64,000 nucleotides of DNA, taken from positions 20,553,674-20,617,673 of the forward strand of contig NC_052400.1 of assembly GCF_009389715.1 (NCBI RefSeq). Reading direction: 5' to 3'. Position 1 is the first letter of the stretch; each line of letters opens with the position of its first letter. Under the pieces are notes generated by a model that was given only the letters and a program-made list of their open reading frames with translations, was not told the DNA's origin and did not search any database. The translations under genes were made by a program, and so were the position numbers. This document shows, one piece after another, positions 51,310 to 63,929 of the stretch. The stretch comes from Phoenix dactylifera (taxonomy: Eukaryota > Streptophyta > Magnoliopsida > Arecales > Arecaceae).

Positions 51310-53300
51310 TCGAGTATATTTTCCTCCGTCTCTTTTTTGCGTCAACATTCCTCTCCTCCAGTACCACCAATAACCTCGGAAACCGGTACATGGCTGAAAG
51401 GGAAATGGGCATCTTTCCTTTATCCCTCCTCTTCACATTTTCTAGGACAATTACAGCATAGATATAGAAGATTAGGTTCTTTTCTCTCTGGCATTCATGA
51501 CAAGAAGTAAAAGAGCTAAAACTCCATGGAAGTGAAGAAGAGGTGACGAAGAGGATGAAAATGATGGCAGCAACATGGCAAAGGTGGTCGTTAGGAAACT
51601 AAATGATGGCCGTGAGATGGGTGAGCGATGATATAAGGAAAAGATTAACAAGGCAGCATAAAAGTTCCTTTTTAGAGAGGAATGTTCGAGGGATGCCCCT
51701 TGTCTAAAGTTTCATTTGAGTTTAATTGACCTTGCAATGAGCTTTTTATTTTGTGAGGATGTGTCTGTATGTGAACCTTGGCTTTAAAGCCGCTTGTAAT
51801 AAACAATAGTTTGTGAGTAATTTTCCTTTCAAGATACGTAGAGGAAAATAAGGATATGAACGACTAGATTTCGAGTCATTTGATCAAGTAAAATCTAAAA
51901 AATGTATTATGATACTGATGACTTGAGCCTTGGTTGTAATCGACTATCTCTTAGATTGTGTGCAAATCAAAAATTAAATGATTTAGAGACTCCCAATCTA
52001 TACATCAAGTGGTCAAAATATGTATTTCTATTTCAACCACTTGATGCATGGGTTGGAACATCCAAACCGCATGATTTTTTATATTTAAGTAGTTTAGAGA
52101 TAGTAAATCATATTTAATGGCTTAAATTGTCAATATTCATTTTACAATTTCACTTGATTGAACCCCTTCATTTTTTATTATTTGATGTCTAGGTTAGAGG
52201 TCTCCAAACCATGTGATATTTTTATAAGTAGGTAATTTATAAATAATAGATCATATCCTATCAGTCAATTCATTGATATCCATCTTTTGTTCCTACTTCA
52301 CTGGATCCAACTTCAAGATTTGATTAATCATATCCTAATTCACCACTCTTGATATATATTTATTTATATTTATATACGCACACACACATGCACATATAAA
52401 TACATCCATATGCATATATATATGGTAAATAAAAAAAACATCTAAACAATTATGTAGGTTAAAGTTACTTTATTTTGACATAAATTTATGGAAGGAGAAA
52501 CAATAAAAAAATAGTAATGATTCAAAGATCTTTAATAGTTCATTGACGTTTTGTTAGTAAGTTTTATGGCACTGCTGTGTAGCTGGTTTGCAAGAGTGCA
52601 TATTAATGAGGATACGTGGAAGTATATTCTTGGTATTGGAATATGATATTTCCTGAACAAAAAAATCTGGGTTCGTGATCCAAAATTAGGGATAGATGAC
52701 TCTTTCATAAGAATTCCCTATTCTTTTTTTCTTGTTTTTATTAGCGAGAAGTACAATATTATTTTTCATAATTTCTTCTTGATAACTTCGGAGCTCCTTA
52801 GATTTCTTTAGCTGCATATGTATCTTTCATCATGCCATACATAATGTTACAATCGGAGCAAGAGCACACCAATGGAGCCACACCAAAATCAAATCTTTAC
52901 TAACTCGAGCTTTCTAAATTGAGATCGCGGTCAAAGAAACATGAGCTCTAGCTCACTCAGGTGACATATGCCAGAAAAAAGTTGCTTATTTTTTGCATGA
53001 GTAAAAGTTTTAATATAAAAGTTAAGGCGAAAATGTTAAAATACTCTAACTTGGGGTTTATTTGACAAGCCATTAGAGACATCAAGTTATTAACATGTTG
53101 GAGATTGTAAAATAAAAAAAAGTAGCAAATCAAGCAACTTCTAGGGGGAGATTGTGTGATAGCAATAAGAATAGCTGCAATTTAAAAGAACATGCATACA
53201 ATACAAAGCCAGGATGTGAGAATGGGAAGAGAAGATTGAAGTTATTTACTTGGAAACAATGTGGCTTTGTGCTTGTTGATCGGCGGCAATATAAATGCCC
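51310..53300. other. Spacer
   Basis: No genes were recognised. Simple CA/TA repeats occur near 52365-52430. Confidence 0.45.
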
Positions 53301-53329
53301 AGCGTGCTATTTACTAATCTCCCTCTCTC

Positions 53330-54560
53330 TTAGAAAAATTATAGTGATACCCTCTGAACTTTGGATGACTCTCAAAGATGCCCCCTCAACTTTAAAAAAT
53401 TTCAAACTAATACTTCAAGTTTCCAAACCATTCCAAACCAATTCTTCCATTTATCTTTTTTAACAAAGTGGCGTCGCGTGACCATCATATGATAGCAGAA
53501 AATTATATTGTGACCAAAATGGCCTTTGTATCAATTGTTTGTGGGTTGAAGTTCTAGCATAGATTTCAAAAAATCCTCGGTATATGATCTATAGTTAAGA
53601 ATTACCCAGTACGTAGATCTCAAAGCACTCCAAACACTTTCATTTATCAGTCTGCACAAATCTTAGAGTATTGTTAGTATATTGCCCACAGTTAAAGATC
53701 ACTCACTATGCAAATCTCAAAATACTTTGAACTTTTTTATTCATCTGCCTACACACCTCTCAAAACACTCGTAGTATATGGCATGTAGTTAAGGATCATC
53801 CACTGTGCATATTTCAAAACACTCCGAACACCTTCATTTATTCATCTGCATAGATTTCAAAGTATTGTTACCATACTGTCCATAGTCAAGGATCACCCAT
53901 CGCAGAAATCTTAAAGAACTTCAAATCCTTTCATTTATCCATTATACAGATCTCAATGTATCCTTAGTATATAGCCAATAGTTAAGGATCACCTACCACA
54001 TAGGTCTCAAAGCACTCTAAGCTCATTCATTCATTTCCTTGCACGTACCGCTAAGCATTCTTAGTATATGGCATATAGTTAAGGATCACCTATTGCACAT
54101 ATCTCGGAGCACTCGAATCTTTTCCTTTATTGGTCTATATGGATCTCAAAGTGCCCTTAATTAGTATATAACCCACAGTTATCCACAGTTAACGATCACC
54201 CACTGCATATATCTCAACGCACTCTAAACCTCTTTATTTGTCTACGTGCATAGACTTCAGAGCATTCTTAGTGTATGTCCCGTAGTTAAGGAACACCTAT
54301 CGTATATATCAGAAAATATTTTGAGCTCCTTAATTCATCCACTTGTACAGATTTTAAAATACTCTTAGTATATAGCTTATAGTTAAAGACTATTTGCTGC
54401 ATATATCTCAAAGCACTTCGAATTTCTTGCGATCAACGCACTAATACCGTCCTCTGGTTGGAGAGCTAAGGAATAGTTTGAAACATTTTAGAAATTTAAA
54501 TGGTTAGTTTGAAATTTTTTAAAATTGAAGAAATATCTTTTAAAATGTGGTTTCTTTGAC
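53330..54560. mobile_element. Element with inverted ends enclosing a tandem array
   Basis: The left part (about 53385-53460) contains ACTTTAAAAAATTTCAAACT, and the right part (about 54480-54545), reverse-complemented, contains ATTTTAAAAAATTTCAAACT followed by a similar order of words on both sides (AATTTCTAAAATGTTTCAAA / AAGTTTCCAAACCATTCC). The two ends therefore form an inverted repeat of roughly 70-100 bp around the 97-bp array. This looks like a non-autonomous DNA transposon that acquired tandem repeats. Exact ends and a target-site duplication could not be fixed. Confidence 0.55.
53551..54430. repeat. 97-bp tandem repeat array, nine copies
   Basis: The anchor 'GTTAAGGATCACC-A' occurs at about 53594, 53691, 53788, 53885, 53981, 54078, 54188, 54285 and 54382. 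Spacings are 97, 97, 97, 96, 97, 110, 97 and 97 bp; the 110 comes from a 13-bp local duplication (CCACAGTTAT...). Each unit also carries 'ATATCTCAAAGCACTC', 'TTCATTTATCCATCTGCA' and 'CTTAGTATAT' in the same order. Units differ at many positions, so the array is old, yet length is almost perfectly kept. It is non-coding. Confidence 0.92.
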
Positions 54561-54569
54561 CGTAGGCAG

Positions 54570-55004
54570 CCCCGGTTCATTTGGATGAGCCGCAGTGAAA
54601 TCCTTAGGTCGGTGCGGGCTCATTGTAGTTAAAACAGTGGCGTTGGGACAGATTAACCTCCCCCACTTCCGCACACGCCCCCACCGCATTTAAACCAGCG
54701 GGCCTCCGCCCGTTTACCCTATCGCTGGTATTCGTCGTCTGGCCGAGGAGCGGCGCCTGCAGCCCGCTAGGTTTTATCTCCCATCGCGCCGAGAAATCTC
54801 TCCGGGAAAAGGAATCGAAATCCCTCCTCGAAGACCTTCCATCTCCAAATCGCGGTATAAACCCTAGGCAGTGAAGGGGAAGGTATTTTGATTGGGCATC
54901 GATTTCTCTAGGGTTTTGATCTCCTGAGGCTTTAGATCGACGCTTGGCTTTAGCGGAATAACCTTTTCTCCTTTGCAGGTCTGGTAGGGAGAGAAAAGAG
55001 GCCC
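54570..55004 (+). promoter_or_regulatory. Promoter and leader of the RRM gene
   Basis: GC-rich DNA follows abruptly after the AT-rich repeat element. It holds CT-rich leader-like sequence, AAACCCTAG words (telo-box-like AAACCCTA at about 54858, common in plant translation- and RNA-related gene promoters), and TTTGCAG at about 54979, a possible leader-intron acceptor. The transcription start is not fixed. Confidence 0.45.
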
Positions 55005-55480
55005 ATGGAGGTCGTGGAGGAGATGCCGATCGCCGTTAGCGGCGTGGATGAGGTAGAGGAGGAGGTAGAACAAGAGGTGGAGGAGGTGGAGGAGGAGGTC
55101 GAGGAACAAGAAGAGGGAGGCAGAGATGGAGAAGGGGAAGTAGAGGAAGGACGGGGGGAGGAAGGAGGAGCAGAGTCTCCTGGAAGGGGGATAGAGATGG
55201 TAGATAGTGCTGGTGAGGAGATAAAGCAGCCGGATAGCAGTTCCTCTTCTTCAGGGTTAGTAGCGAAGCCCTAGGGTTTCTTGTAGATTTCTTGGATTAA
55301 ATGTTTGAGCTTGTATTAGATTTTGGTGTTTCTGGATATAAGGTTAGCGGTTGGTTGGGTTCACGTGTTGGCCCAATCAAATGCCGCTGCAGGGTTTTGG
55401 GGAAACTGAAGATGACCCTTGTTTTTTCTTGTGTGATAGAAAAATCTTCGTTGGAGGAGTCGCGTGGGACACAACCGAAG
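55005..55480 (+). CDS. hnRNP/Musashi-like RRM protein, 5' exons only
   Basis: Proteins of this type bind RNA through two RRMs and act in mRNA processing or transport. Exon 1 (55005-55255) starts MEVVEEMPIAVSGVDEVEEE and encodes an 83-residue, highly acidic Glu/Gly-rich tail ending in Ser repeats. The donor is GTTAGT. Exon 2 (55440-55480) is a 41-nt microexon after a GATAG acceptor; it joins in phase to give GKIFVGGVAWDTTE, the RNP2 motif and first turn of an RRM, and ends at GTATGT. An acidic head directly before such an RRM is known in plant Musashi/DAZAP1-like proteins such as Arabidopsis At1g17640. The rest of RRM1 was not found up to base 64000, so intron 2 is at least 8.5 kb or the gene is cut off. 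No damage is seen in the part present. Confidence 0.8.
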
Positions 55481-55802
55481 GTATGTACTTTTTGTATCTT
55501 TAAATTCGTGTTTCCATTATATATTTCAAAAAAAGGAGAAATTTATTATATTCGTTAATTGTTCGTTTTCGTGCATCTTTCTGAGCTTTGTTTGTGTGGT
55601 TGAATAATACATGCTTGCTAAGATTTGTAAATTCATGGCTCGTTGTCTGATGCAGCCTTTTATGATTTATGTTATCGTGGATATATTGCATGAGCTACCG
55701 TGGATTATATGATGGAGATACCAAGTAGCTTCTTATGTAGCAGAGTTTCTTGTTGGGTAGCCGACTCTACAGTCAGTTGGCTTAAACTTGTTGATGTCTG
55801 AA

Positions 55803-58003
55803 CAAGGGCGGTCAATACATTTGGAGGCCTAAGGTGAACTCACTAGGAGAGGCCTTTTTTTTAATTTAAATGATGAAAATTTTTTAATAAGTGTAAAATA
55901 CTTTTTAATTTTATTTAAAAATAATTCGTCTAGCTTTTTGAGATGCAAAATTATTAACTACACTTTTATACTTAAGATTCATTAAAATACTATTTTCAAT
56001 CGCCGAAGTTACAACCAACCTACAATGGGACCAAAAAAAAAATCAATTGTAGTGTCTCTAACTTGACTAAATCAAAATCAATTGGACCAAAAGATTAATG
56101 AACAAACCAGCTCAGAAGCTAAAAGAATTCTTCGGATATTCAGAAAAATGTATAACAACTTAGAAATTCAATATGGAGGAGAAAAATCCCTTAGGAACTA
56201 TATGAATAGATTAAACAACTCTAATTTGTGAAGGATCTTTTAGGGATAATGCAGTGTATGGCCGGAGGCTTTCGGAAAGGTGGTGTTCATGCGCGCGCTC
56301 GCTCGCCCTAGAGGTGGCCTTCTTTAATGGGAGTGAAAGGATGACAGTAAAAAAAGGTAAAAAGGTTAAGGGAAATCGTAGCTTTATTAGTGTGCTTCTG
56401 CTGCTTCAGTTAACAACTTCTTGAGTTTATGAACTGCAGCTCACCAAACATGGCGGATCCAATTTTAATTAATTATAGTGGAAAAAGGCGTATGGCAAGG
56501 TAGAACTTGACAAAAATTCAGATAGGAAATTGTTCAACAAAATATGCATATAGGCAAGGTAGAATGTAGATGTTGAATTTGTCGAAATAAGAATTTAAAG
56601 TGTCGAACTTTCTTTTTCTTTTTCTCAGAAAATTGAGAGCAAACTAGATTTACAGAAAGTTGCTCGCTTCCGTCGGTGGCGCATACCAGATTTAACTTTG
56701 AATCTTAAACATCCTCAAAACAATTTCTTAATTGATTCAGACCTAGCTAAAAAGCATCTAAAATCTATCAACTTCTCCCAAAGTCTATGTTTGACTCAAC
56801 CTTATGATTTCTAATGGACCTCTAATGAAACCTCTCTTTCCTGGTTGAACCAAATCAAACTACTGCACTGCAAAATTCTCAGTTCACACTAAACTGAATC
56901 ATCAGAATCCCTGATCAACTTTGTTAAAAATCATTTACTTCATCACTAAACTTTAAATTGATAGAACAGTGTGTGACCCAAGGATCTTGAATTCGCTCCT
57001 ATATCTCTCTCTTTTATTTAAAAAAACATTTTCTTTTTCAAGTCACCTTTGATTTGCTTCTCCTCAAAAAAAAAAAAGAAAAAGAAAAATAGAGAGTCAC
57101 TTTCGGTAGCTTGAGATATGTAACCAAATAATCTTCGGACCTAGATTAAAAGTTAAACAAACATATACCTCCAGCCATACATACATCTAGATTATAGATT
57201 CTCACCACTGCCTGGGCTGCTAATGGAGGACGGTGGACTTTAGAGCGGAGCCAAGGAGGCCGGAGCGGCGGAGCCCGGAGGTTGGAGGAGCCGAGGACGG
57301 CGAGGAAAGCTGGAGAGGAGATCTGGACTCCGGAGCATGGGCGGCCCAAGACCTGGAGAGGAGATCCAGACTTTGGAGCAGGGGAGGCCCAAGAGCTGGA
57401 GAGGAGATCCAGCTGGCGGCTCGCCACTTGCCGGGTTCTTGCCTTCTTGGAGCTGGAGGATGGTGGATTTTAGAGCGGAGCCGAGGAGGCTGGAGTCTGG
57501 AGGTCGGAGGAGCCGAGGACGACGAGAAGAGCTAGAGAGGAGATCCGGGCTTCGAAGCAGGGGCGGCCTAAGAACTGAAGATTTGAGAAACCTCAAGCCG
57601 TCGACGGTTGAGCTTGCCGGCAGAGAAGGGGACTAGGGAAGGGCCGAAGAACTAAAGAAGCACTGGGGGGAGAGGAGAACTAAAGAAGCCGAGTTTGCCA
57701 AGAAGATTCAGCAAAAAAAAAGCACCGACAGAGAAGGGGGAGACAAGGTGGGAGGAAATGTTCGTTGCTTGTCAATTGTCGTAGCTATTGCCCAGGGTCG
57801 TCGCCTATCTGTCGTCGGGGAGACGGGGATGCACTGTAGCGGCGTAGCCAGGCGTTAGCTCACTGTCCTGTTAGCTTTTGGATGTGAAAGCTGTGCAACG
57901 TTAAGCAAAAAAAAAAAACTGTGCAGCGATGGCAGAGCGGGGCCTTCTTGGGTTGGGGGCCTTAGATGACCGGCTCAGTCGCCTAAGGCTTGAGCCGGTC
58001 CTG
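55803..58003. mobile_element. Non-autonomous hAT element, 2.2 kb, 8-bp TSD
   Basis: The element is flanked by a perfect 8-bp direct repeat TGTCTGAA (55795-55802 and 58004-58011). The left end reads CAAGGGCGGTCAATAC and the right end, reverse-complemented, CAGGACCGGCTCAAGC; they agree at about 11 of 16 positions. Inner words are also mirrored (GGCCTAAGG on the left, CCTTAGGCG on the reverse-complemented right), a style known from plant hAT relatives. No intact transposase frame was seen. It carries a GC-rich repetitive block at 57.2-57.6 kb unlike the rest. It sits in intron 2 of the RRM gene, beyond the splice donor, so splicing may still be possible. Confidence 0.82.
57229..57560. repeat. 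GC-rich internal repeats within the hAT element
   Basis: The words TTTAGAGCGGAGCC, GGAGGAGCCGAGGACG and GAGAGGAGATC recur: a block at about 57238-57330 is repeated at about 57470-57550, and between them 'GGAGAGGAGATC-AGAC' units recur at 40-50 bp steps. The purine-rich composition keeps several frames open (for example 57233-57535), but the repeated structure explains this without a gene. Confidence 0.75.
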
Positions 58004-58429
58004 TGTCTGAATACTGCGTACTTTCTGTATATTAAGATTCATGTGATTCCTGTGCTATGAAATTTAATTTTTTTTTGGCACCGGTAGATTAGGTCACTCC
58101 ATAGTATATGGAAGAAGTATGTGATTAGCGCCAAAGGACAACCAAGTGTCCAAACTATCATCCCTTTTGCATTTTATGAACTTGTAAGCTCAATGGTCAT
58201 TTTCATGAAGATCTTTTATGTTGGAAATGCAGAATTCTGAGCATGAATTATAGATGCTAATTATACTCTATATATGCATCATAACTTGAACTTGGTTGTT
58301 ATCAGGCTGTTTGCTCAATATCTGACAAGATTGTATGAAGATATTATATGCTTTGGTTACATTAAGAATTGATAGGCTGCAGCTTGAGGCTACACATGAA
58401 CTATAATGATAACCATAACTATCAAGGCA

Positions 58430-61345
58430 TTTTCCAACTATTTGGGGTCATTTTTTTGGATCCTCATTCGCTAAGTATTTCTTTTTAGGTCCATCTTTGA
58501 TGCTATTCTAAGTTTCTTTGTCCATGTTATCTTAGGTCTTCCCCTCCTCCTTTTTTCTTACAGTCTTCAACATCGCCGTACATGTCCATTTCATCTTAAT
58601 CGTTTTTTCATTACTTTGTCTTTAATTTATACAACTTCTAGAGCTCTTTGAATATATTCATTTCTTAGTTTATCTTTTCTATTTTTATGATATATCCATC
58701 TTAACATTCTTATTTCCACTATGCTTAACTTGTTTCCATGAATTTTCTTATTGCTCAACACTCTAAGCCATATGATATGGCAGGTCATACAGTTGTTCTA
58801 TAAAATTTTTCTTTAAATCTCTAGGATATGCATGTATTATATAATATTGTAGATGTACTTTTTCACTGTGTTCAACTGGCTTTAATTTTAATATATGTAT
58901 CTTTACCTATATCCCTATTATATTATGCAATAGATCCTAAATAACAAAAACAGTCACTTTTGGTATCTCTTTGGTCATCAATCTTAATTGGTATCATATC
59001 TTCATTTTCGTTCTCACTAAATTTAGATTCCATATACTCTATTTTTGTTCCACTAATCTTTAAGTCCTTGTCCTTTAAAATTTTCCTTCTTAAGTCCAAT
59101 TCTGTACTTAGTCTAGTTCTCCTTTTATCGTTTTTTTTTGTACAATCCTTTTATCGTTCAAAACTATCAATCACAAATAAAAATACATTGTAGGACATCT
59201 TCCTGCATATTAGTAGTAAGTTAATCTATAATTAGTGAAAAATATATGGCTTACTGCTGATCCTTGATGCAAGACTATAGTAACTAGAATTACACTGGTT
59301 TATACTGCACCAACTTCTAACTTGTTAATACCCAGCATGCAAGTTCTCAATTATTTCAATATACCATTTGTGTACACCTTCTTTTGTAAGGCCCATCAAA
59401 TTATTTTTCTTAGTACCCTACCATAATTTTTTTCTAAGCCAACGAAGATTATGCGTAGACTTCTCCTTTTTCTCGATATTTTTTTGATTAATTGTCTAAG
59501 TAAAAAGATAGCCTTGTCCTCGATATTTTTTTGATCAATTGTCTAAGTAAAAAGATAGTCTCTATTGTTAATCTTTCAAGCATAAATAGAAAATGCTTAG
59601 CTGAAATATTTGTTATTTTTCTTAATCTTTTTACCCTTTGCCATAATTTCATAAGGTGACTTATAAGCTTAATTCCTAGATAATTAAAATAATTTTGTAC
59701 GTCACCTTTACTCTTATAGATAGGTGCTATGATATTTCTCCTCCAATCATTTGGCAATTTCTTGGTTTCTAAGATTTTATTAAATAAGCTAGTAGGCCAC
59801 TTTAATTCAGTATCTTCTATGATTTTCTAAGCCTTAATGGGTATTTCATTAGGCCCTAATGTCTTATCTTTTTATATTCTTTTCGAAGCTATATGCACTT
59901 CACTTTTATGAATTATATGGATAGAAACTTTTTCTCCGTAATTTCACTTCTTAAATGAAAAGTTCTTTAGTAGAATCCTAATTTTACAATTTTTAATAAT
60001 AACATCTCCATCTTTTTGAAGTTGTGTCGTCTTTCAATAATATCATACTATTCTCACTTTTAATGCATCTATCTTGAACAATGTCTTTAGATCTTCTCTC
60101 TCTAGTTTTAGTTATTTTATAAATTTCGTTCTCATATTCTTTTGAACCCAATCTATTATATAAGTTATCAGATGCAATATTTAGTTTACCCATTTTTTTG
60201 GCCTTCCTATATCTTATAAACTCCTCACCGTTATTTGTTTTTTCTGATTGTTTAAACCAAAACTGTTTTATTCTGATTGCCTCTTGTGTCCCATTATTCT
60301 ACCATCAAGTTTCTTTATTTGTATATGCTTTTTGGCTCTCTTAGAACATCTTTAGCTACCCTATTAATAAAATTGACCTTTTGATTCAACTTTTAATTTA
60401 GCTCAGTTCTTAAGTTTTGATTTCTTTCCTTTAGTAATTTATTCCTAAAAGATATAGCATTTCAGTAATTTTTCTCATGTTAATCTTTAGTATTTATTTT
60501 TAAAATTCATAATCTTATCTTTGAATTGTTCTTAATTTTTTCTTTTCTTTTTTGCAATTAGTGTTTAAATCTAAGACTTGTAATCTATGTTGTATGGTTA
60601 AACTCTCTCTTGATATCACCTGATAATCCCTATATGTTGATCTTTTTCTTCTCTTGATGAAAAAGTAATCTATTTGTGACAAATTTAATCCACTTTCAAA
60701 GGTTACTAAATGCCATTTCTTTTCTTAAAATATGTATTTGCAATTGCTGGGTCATAAGCTAGTGCAAACTCAAAAATTGGATCTCTTATTAAATTTCCAT
60801 CTGCATAACCAGATTCTTCATGCACTCTTTCATGTCCCATATTGCTCTTTCCTACATGTCCATTTAAGTCACCATCTACAGCCATCCTTTCTCCTTCATG
60901 AATGTCACATCAATCCATTCATTTCTTCCTAAAATTGTTGCTTAATCCACTACCTTATTTTATTTGTGGCTCATAAGCACTATGTCAGTAATCTCCTCAT
61001 CTAAAACTAATTTGATGGCTACTAATCTATTACGTATCTGTTTTATATCTACCATTTATCTTTCATTTACTTGTCTACAATTCCTACTTATTCTTATCTG
61101 TATATGATAGTTTATACTTTATACCATTCTCTATATTCTTGGATTTACTACTTCTCCATTTAGTTTCTTGTAAGCAATCAATATTGATTTTCCTATGTGT
61201 CATTCTATCTACTAGTTCTTTACTCTTTCCTGTCAAGGTTTCAACATTCCAAATAGCATATCTATTCTCTTCTTCTATATAGTTACCTTCTATACATAAT
61301 GCAATTCCTTTTATCTCCTTGCTACTTAGATTTGCTGTCATTGTA
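58430..61345 (-). mobile_element. RTE-type LINE, decayed ORF2 (endonuclease plus reverse transcriptase)
   Basis: On the minus strand the order is that of an RTE-clade ORF2. The AP endonuclease starts near 61250 (AIWNVETLTGKSKELVDRM, then INIDCLQETKW with the catalytic Glu). GDLNGHVGKSN follows near 60870 and SGLNLSQIDYFF near 60690. The RT begins at 59757 (MPNDWRRNIIAPIYKSKGDV, LGIKLISHLMKLW), then LEKNYGRVL near 59430, LHQGSA-like residues near 59270, and a region where FADD is expected but CIFICD is read. ISGTKIEYMESKFSENENED lies near 59020, and the C-terminal EIRMLRWIYHKNRKDKLRNE and GHVRRC near 58700-58570. Many stops and frameshifts and the lost catalytic Asp pair mean it is dead. It lies in intron 2 of the RRM gene in opposite orientation. 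The 5' region may extend to about 61.7 kb. Confidence 0.88.
59472..59565. repeat. 47-bp tandem duplication inside the LINE
   Basis: Units 59472-59518 and 59519-59565 both begin CTCGATATTTTTTTGAT and contain AATTGTCTAAGTAAAAAGAT. It falls inside the RT region, so it also breaks the protein. Confidence 0.9.
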
Positions 61346-61383
61346 CTATATTACTATTAGAAGAAACTCTAATCCAAAATAAT

Positions 61384-61560
61384 CCTTGGTCATTTGTTGA
61401 TGCAACCAAGTGATGTTGTAGCCAATCCTTGTTCATTGTCACTCCAACTAGGTTGCATTGTAGCAGATCATTTATGGATAATGATCTAATCAATCGTTGT
61501 TTATTCGTCACTGTAACTGGGTCACCTTGTTGTGGATTGCTTATGGGCAATGATCTAACC
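61384..61560. repeat. Tandem repeat, 69-bp unit, two to two-and-a-half copies
   Basis: GTCACTCCAACTAGG (about 61438) and GTCACTGTAACTGGG (about 61507) are 69 bp apart, as are GGATAATGATCTAA and GGCAATGATCTAA. A partial third copy precedes them. Short tandem repeats at this place, just 5' of the LINE ORF, may be the LINE's own 5' region. Confidence 0.7.
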
Positions 61561-61699
61561 CCTTGCCTGCTTCACACAGTAATTGGCTTTGGTTATGGCA
61601 CGTGGTAACATCTTAACATTCATGCATAGCAAATTAGGATCTATTTCATAATTTTTGGCATATTTTTATGACTAGCCGTCTACCGGATGTCAACCCTTC

Positions 61700-63920
61700 A
61701 CCTTGCTCATCGGGGCTTGAGATTGGCCACAATGGTGCTTGAGGCTGCACAATCGCTAAATGGACTATCAAAATGTTGCCACATGCTTGTGTTAAGTACT
61801 AGACAACACTTACATGCAATGTAGTGGTGATGTATCTTATGGAAATAATTATGGAGATGTTTATACTTTAAGTTGGGCTAGTAGATTTACGAAAAATTTT
61901 CATAAACCAGAGATTTTCTCTCCTCCAAAAATAATATGGCGGAGAAAGTGTTGATTTTCTTATTGACAATAAGTTAAGAAGACTAGTATTAACGAATTTT
62001 ATCGCTAAAACTCTAATCAACACTTAGGTTATAGTATTATTCAAATGTCCTGAAGGATTTAACGCTGAACCGCCCATCTCCTGAATTCGCATGATATACA
62101 CCAAACAGATGCTGCCCCAAAGAGCTATGAATTATTCCAAAGGAGGAGTAACCATTAGAAGCAATGCCTGCATATATTTCCTTATTTACTCTTGTGTCAC
62201 ATGAAGATATGGCTATGTGCTTGATAAGATGAACATCACAATAGAAAGAGGTGCTAACCTTTCTCTAGAAATAGGGAGACTATAATTGTTACGAAATGGG
62301 TTTTGCAAAGTCTTTAGAAAAATAAATTGTACTAGCATTAGTTTCACGTGCAAAACAAATGGTTAGGAAAGGCTTATCCTGGATATCTTTTAACATGGTA
62401 ATATGGCTAAAAGCTTCTCTGAATTTCCATAATCCAATTGGGCTTTGCATTGGATAATATCACCTTGATTTGATATGTGACTACCGAAAAATTAGCTCTA
62501 CTCTAGTCAGATCATTTGGTCTGAGAATATGTTCTTTCAGTTATGGACCCATTACAGGACCAAAGGAGTCAAAATTATGAACTTGCGGAAGTCAATTATA
62601 AACTTGGGGCATGTTCAATCTTGAACTTCAATAATCAAATAAAAAGAGGAGCTTGATTTGATGGTCAAGAAAACGAGCAGTAGAAACTCTGTTAAGTTGA
62701 AAATCAGGAATAACTTTAGTTTTAGTTTGAGAGCAGAAGGGTGTAGGAGTATCTTGTGCTATCCTCATATGTCTTTGAAGGAGGGCTACAAAGGAGGTTA
62801 TTGAAGGAGAAAAAACTGCCTCTTGCATGGGCAAATGCCAGCAAATATTTGGATGGAACTTTTATGCGCATAAGATTGTTTCAGTACAATTGTAATTATA
62901 ATTTGTCCAACTTACATGACAGATCATGGATTCTTTGATAGGCCAAACTCTACTTCTGACATGTCACAATTCATGCTTCTTGATCATCAACAAATCTTTT
63001 CAGTTCTTTAATTATTTTAACCATTTATCTTCGCTTCAATTCTGTTCTTTTACAAATATTTGCTTGGGCATTCTATTTTAAGATGATGAAAGTCTGCTAC
63101 TAAAGGTTTTGGTTGGCACCATGCAAGCGATAATTATATCTTTTTACTTTTTGATAACTTTGTCATATAAACATATATGACCTTTATACCATGCCATCAA
63201 AATAACCTCATGATCACCTCCCATCCTATTCCTAGTGCAGGTATATGAATCTTTTTTTTCCCTTCCAGTTAGAAGATTCAGCAATATGTCCCATTGGAAT
63301 ATGCTGACAGTTGTATAAAGATAGTGTTCCCATTCATTTTAGGAAATATCCTGTTGTGGGAACCAATGCAGAGTAGTATCTATATTACAAACTTCAAATA
63401 AAAATGAGAAGTCATGTTGGTTATATTTTATGCATTATTTCTATCTTAATTAATACCTTTCATCTATCTTAATTAATAGTTTTTGTATCACACATAAGTC
63501 ATGTTGTATGGGGCCATATATTTTCCCAAAGTCAGCAGTGTATGTCATGTCATCAACTTGAATTCAAACGGTTACTTTATTTAAATTTGTTAAACATGCT
63601 ATATTATAGTTAACCAATGCATTCTATATCTGCATGATAGAGTCACCTGCAATACCACCTATCAGTATTGGAGTTATAATTCATTTAAAGATCTATCTAG
63701 TTGACAAGTCATCTTCCCAGTTCATATATTCTTACAATTTCATTGATGCGGATTGTTGATTTGCTATTCTCCTTGTTGTACATGGTTGCAAGTGCTATAT
63801 AGAGTTCAGCTGCATATTTGTTTCCATAGGATTCTTGAATCTGTTTGTTATTCATCGCTTTTGGCTATTGGTATAAAATCCTGTGAATACTAATACTATA
63901 GTTTCAATTTTCAACATAAC
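61700..63920. other. Intron or spacer sequence, nothing recognised
   Basis: No RRM exon, transposon protein or RNA gene was recognised. If the RRM gene is intact, this is intron 2. Confidence 0.45.
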
Positions 63921-63929
63921 ACTACCATT

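Noticed and set aside
55301-55558. 85-codon plus-strand frame between RRM exons
   Set aside because: It runs across intron 1 and the microexon in another frame; the splice model with KIFVGG is far better supported.
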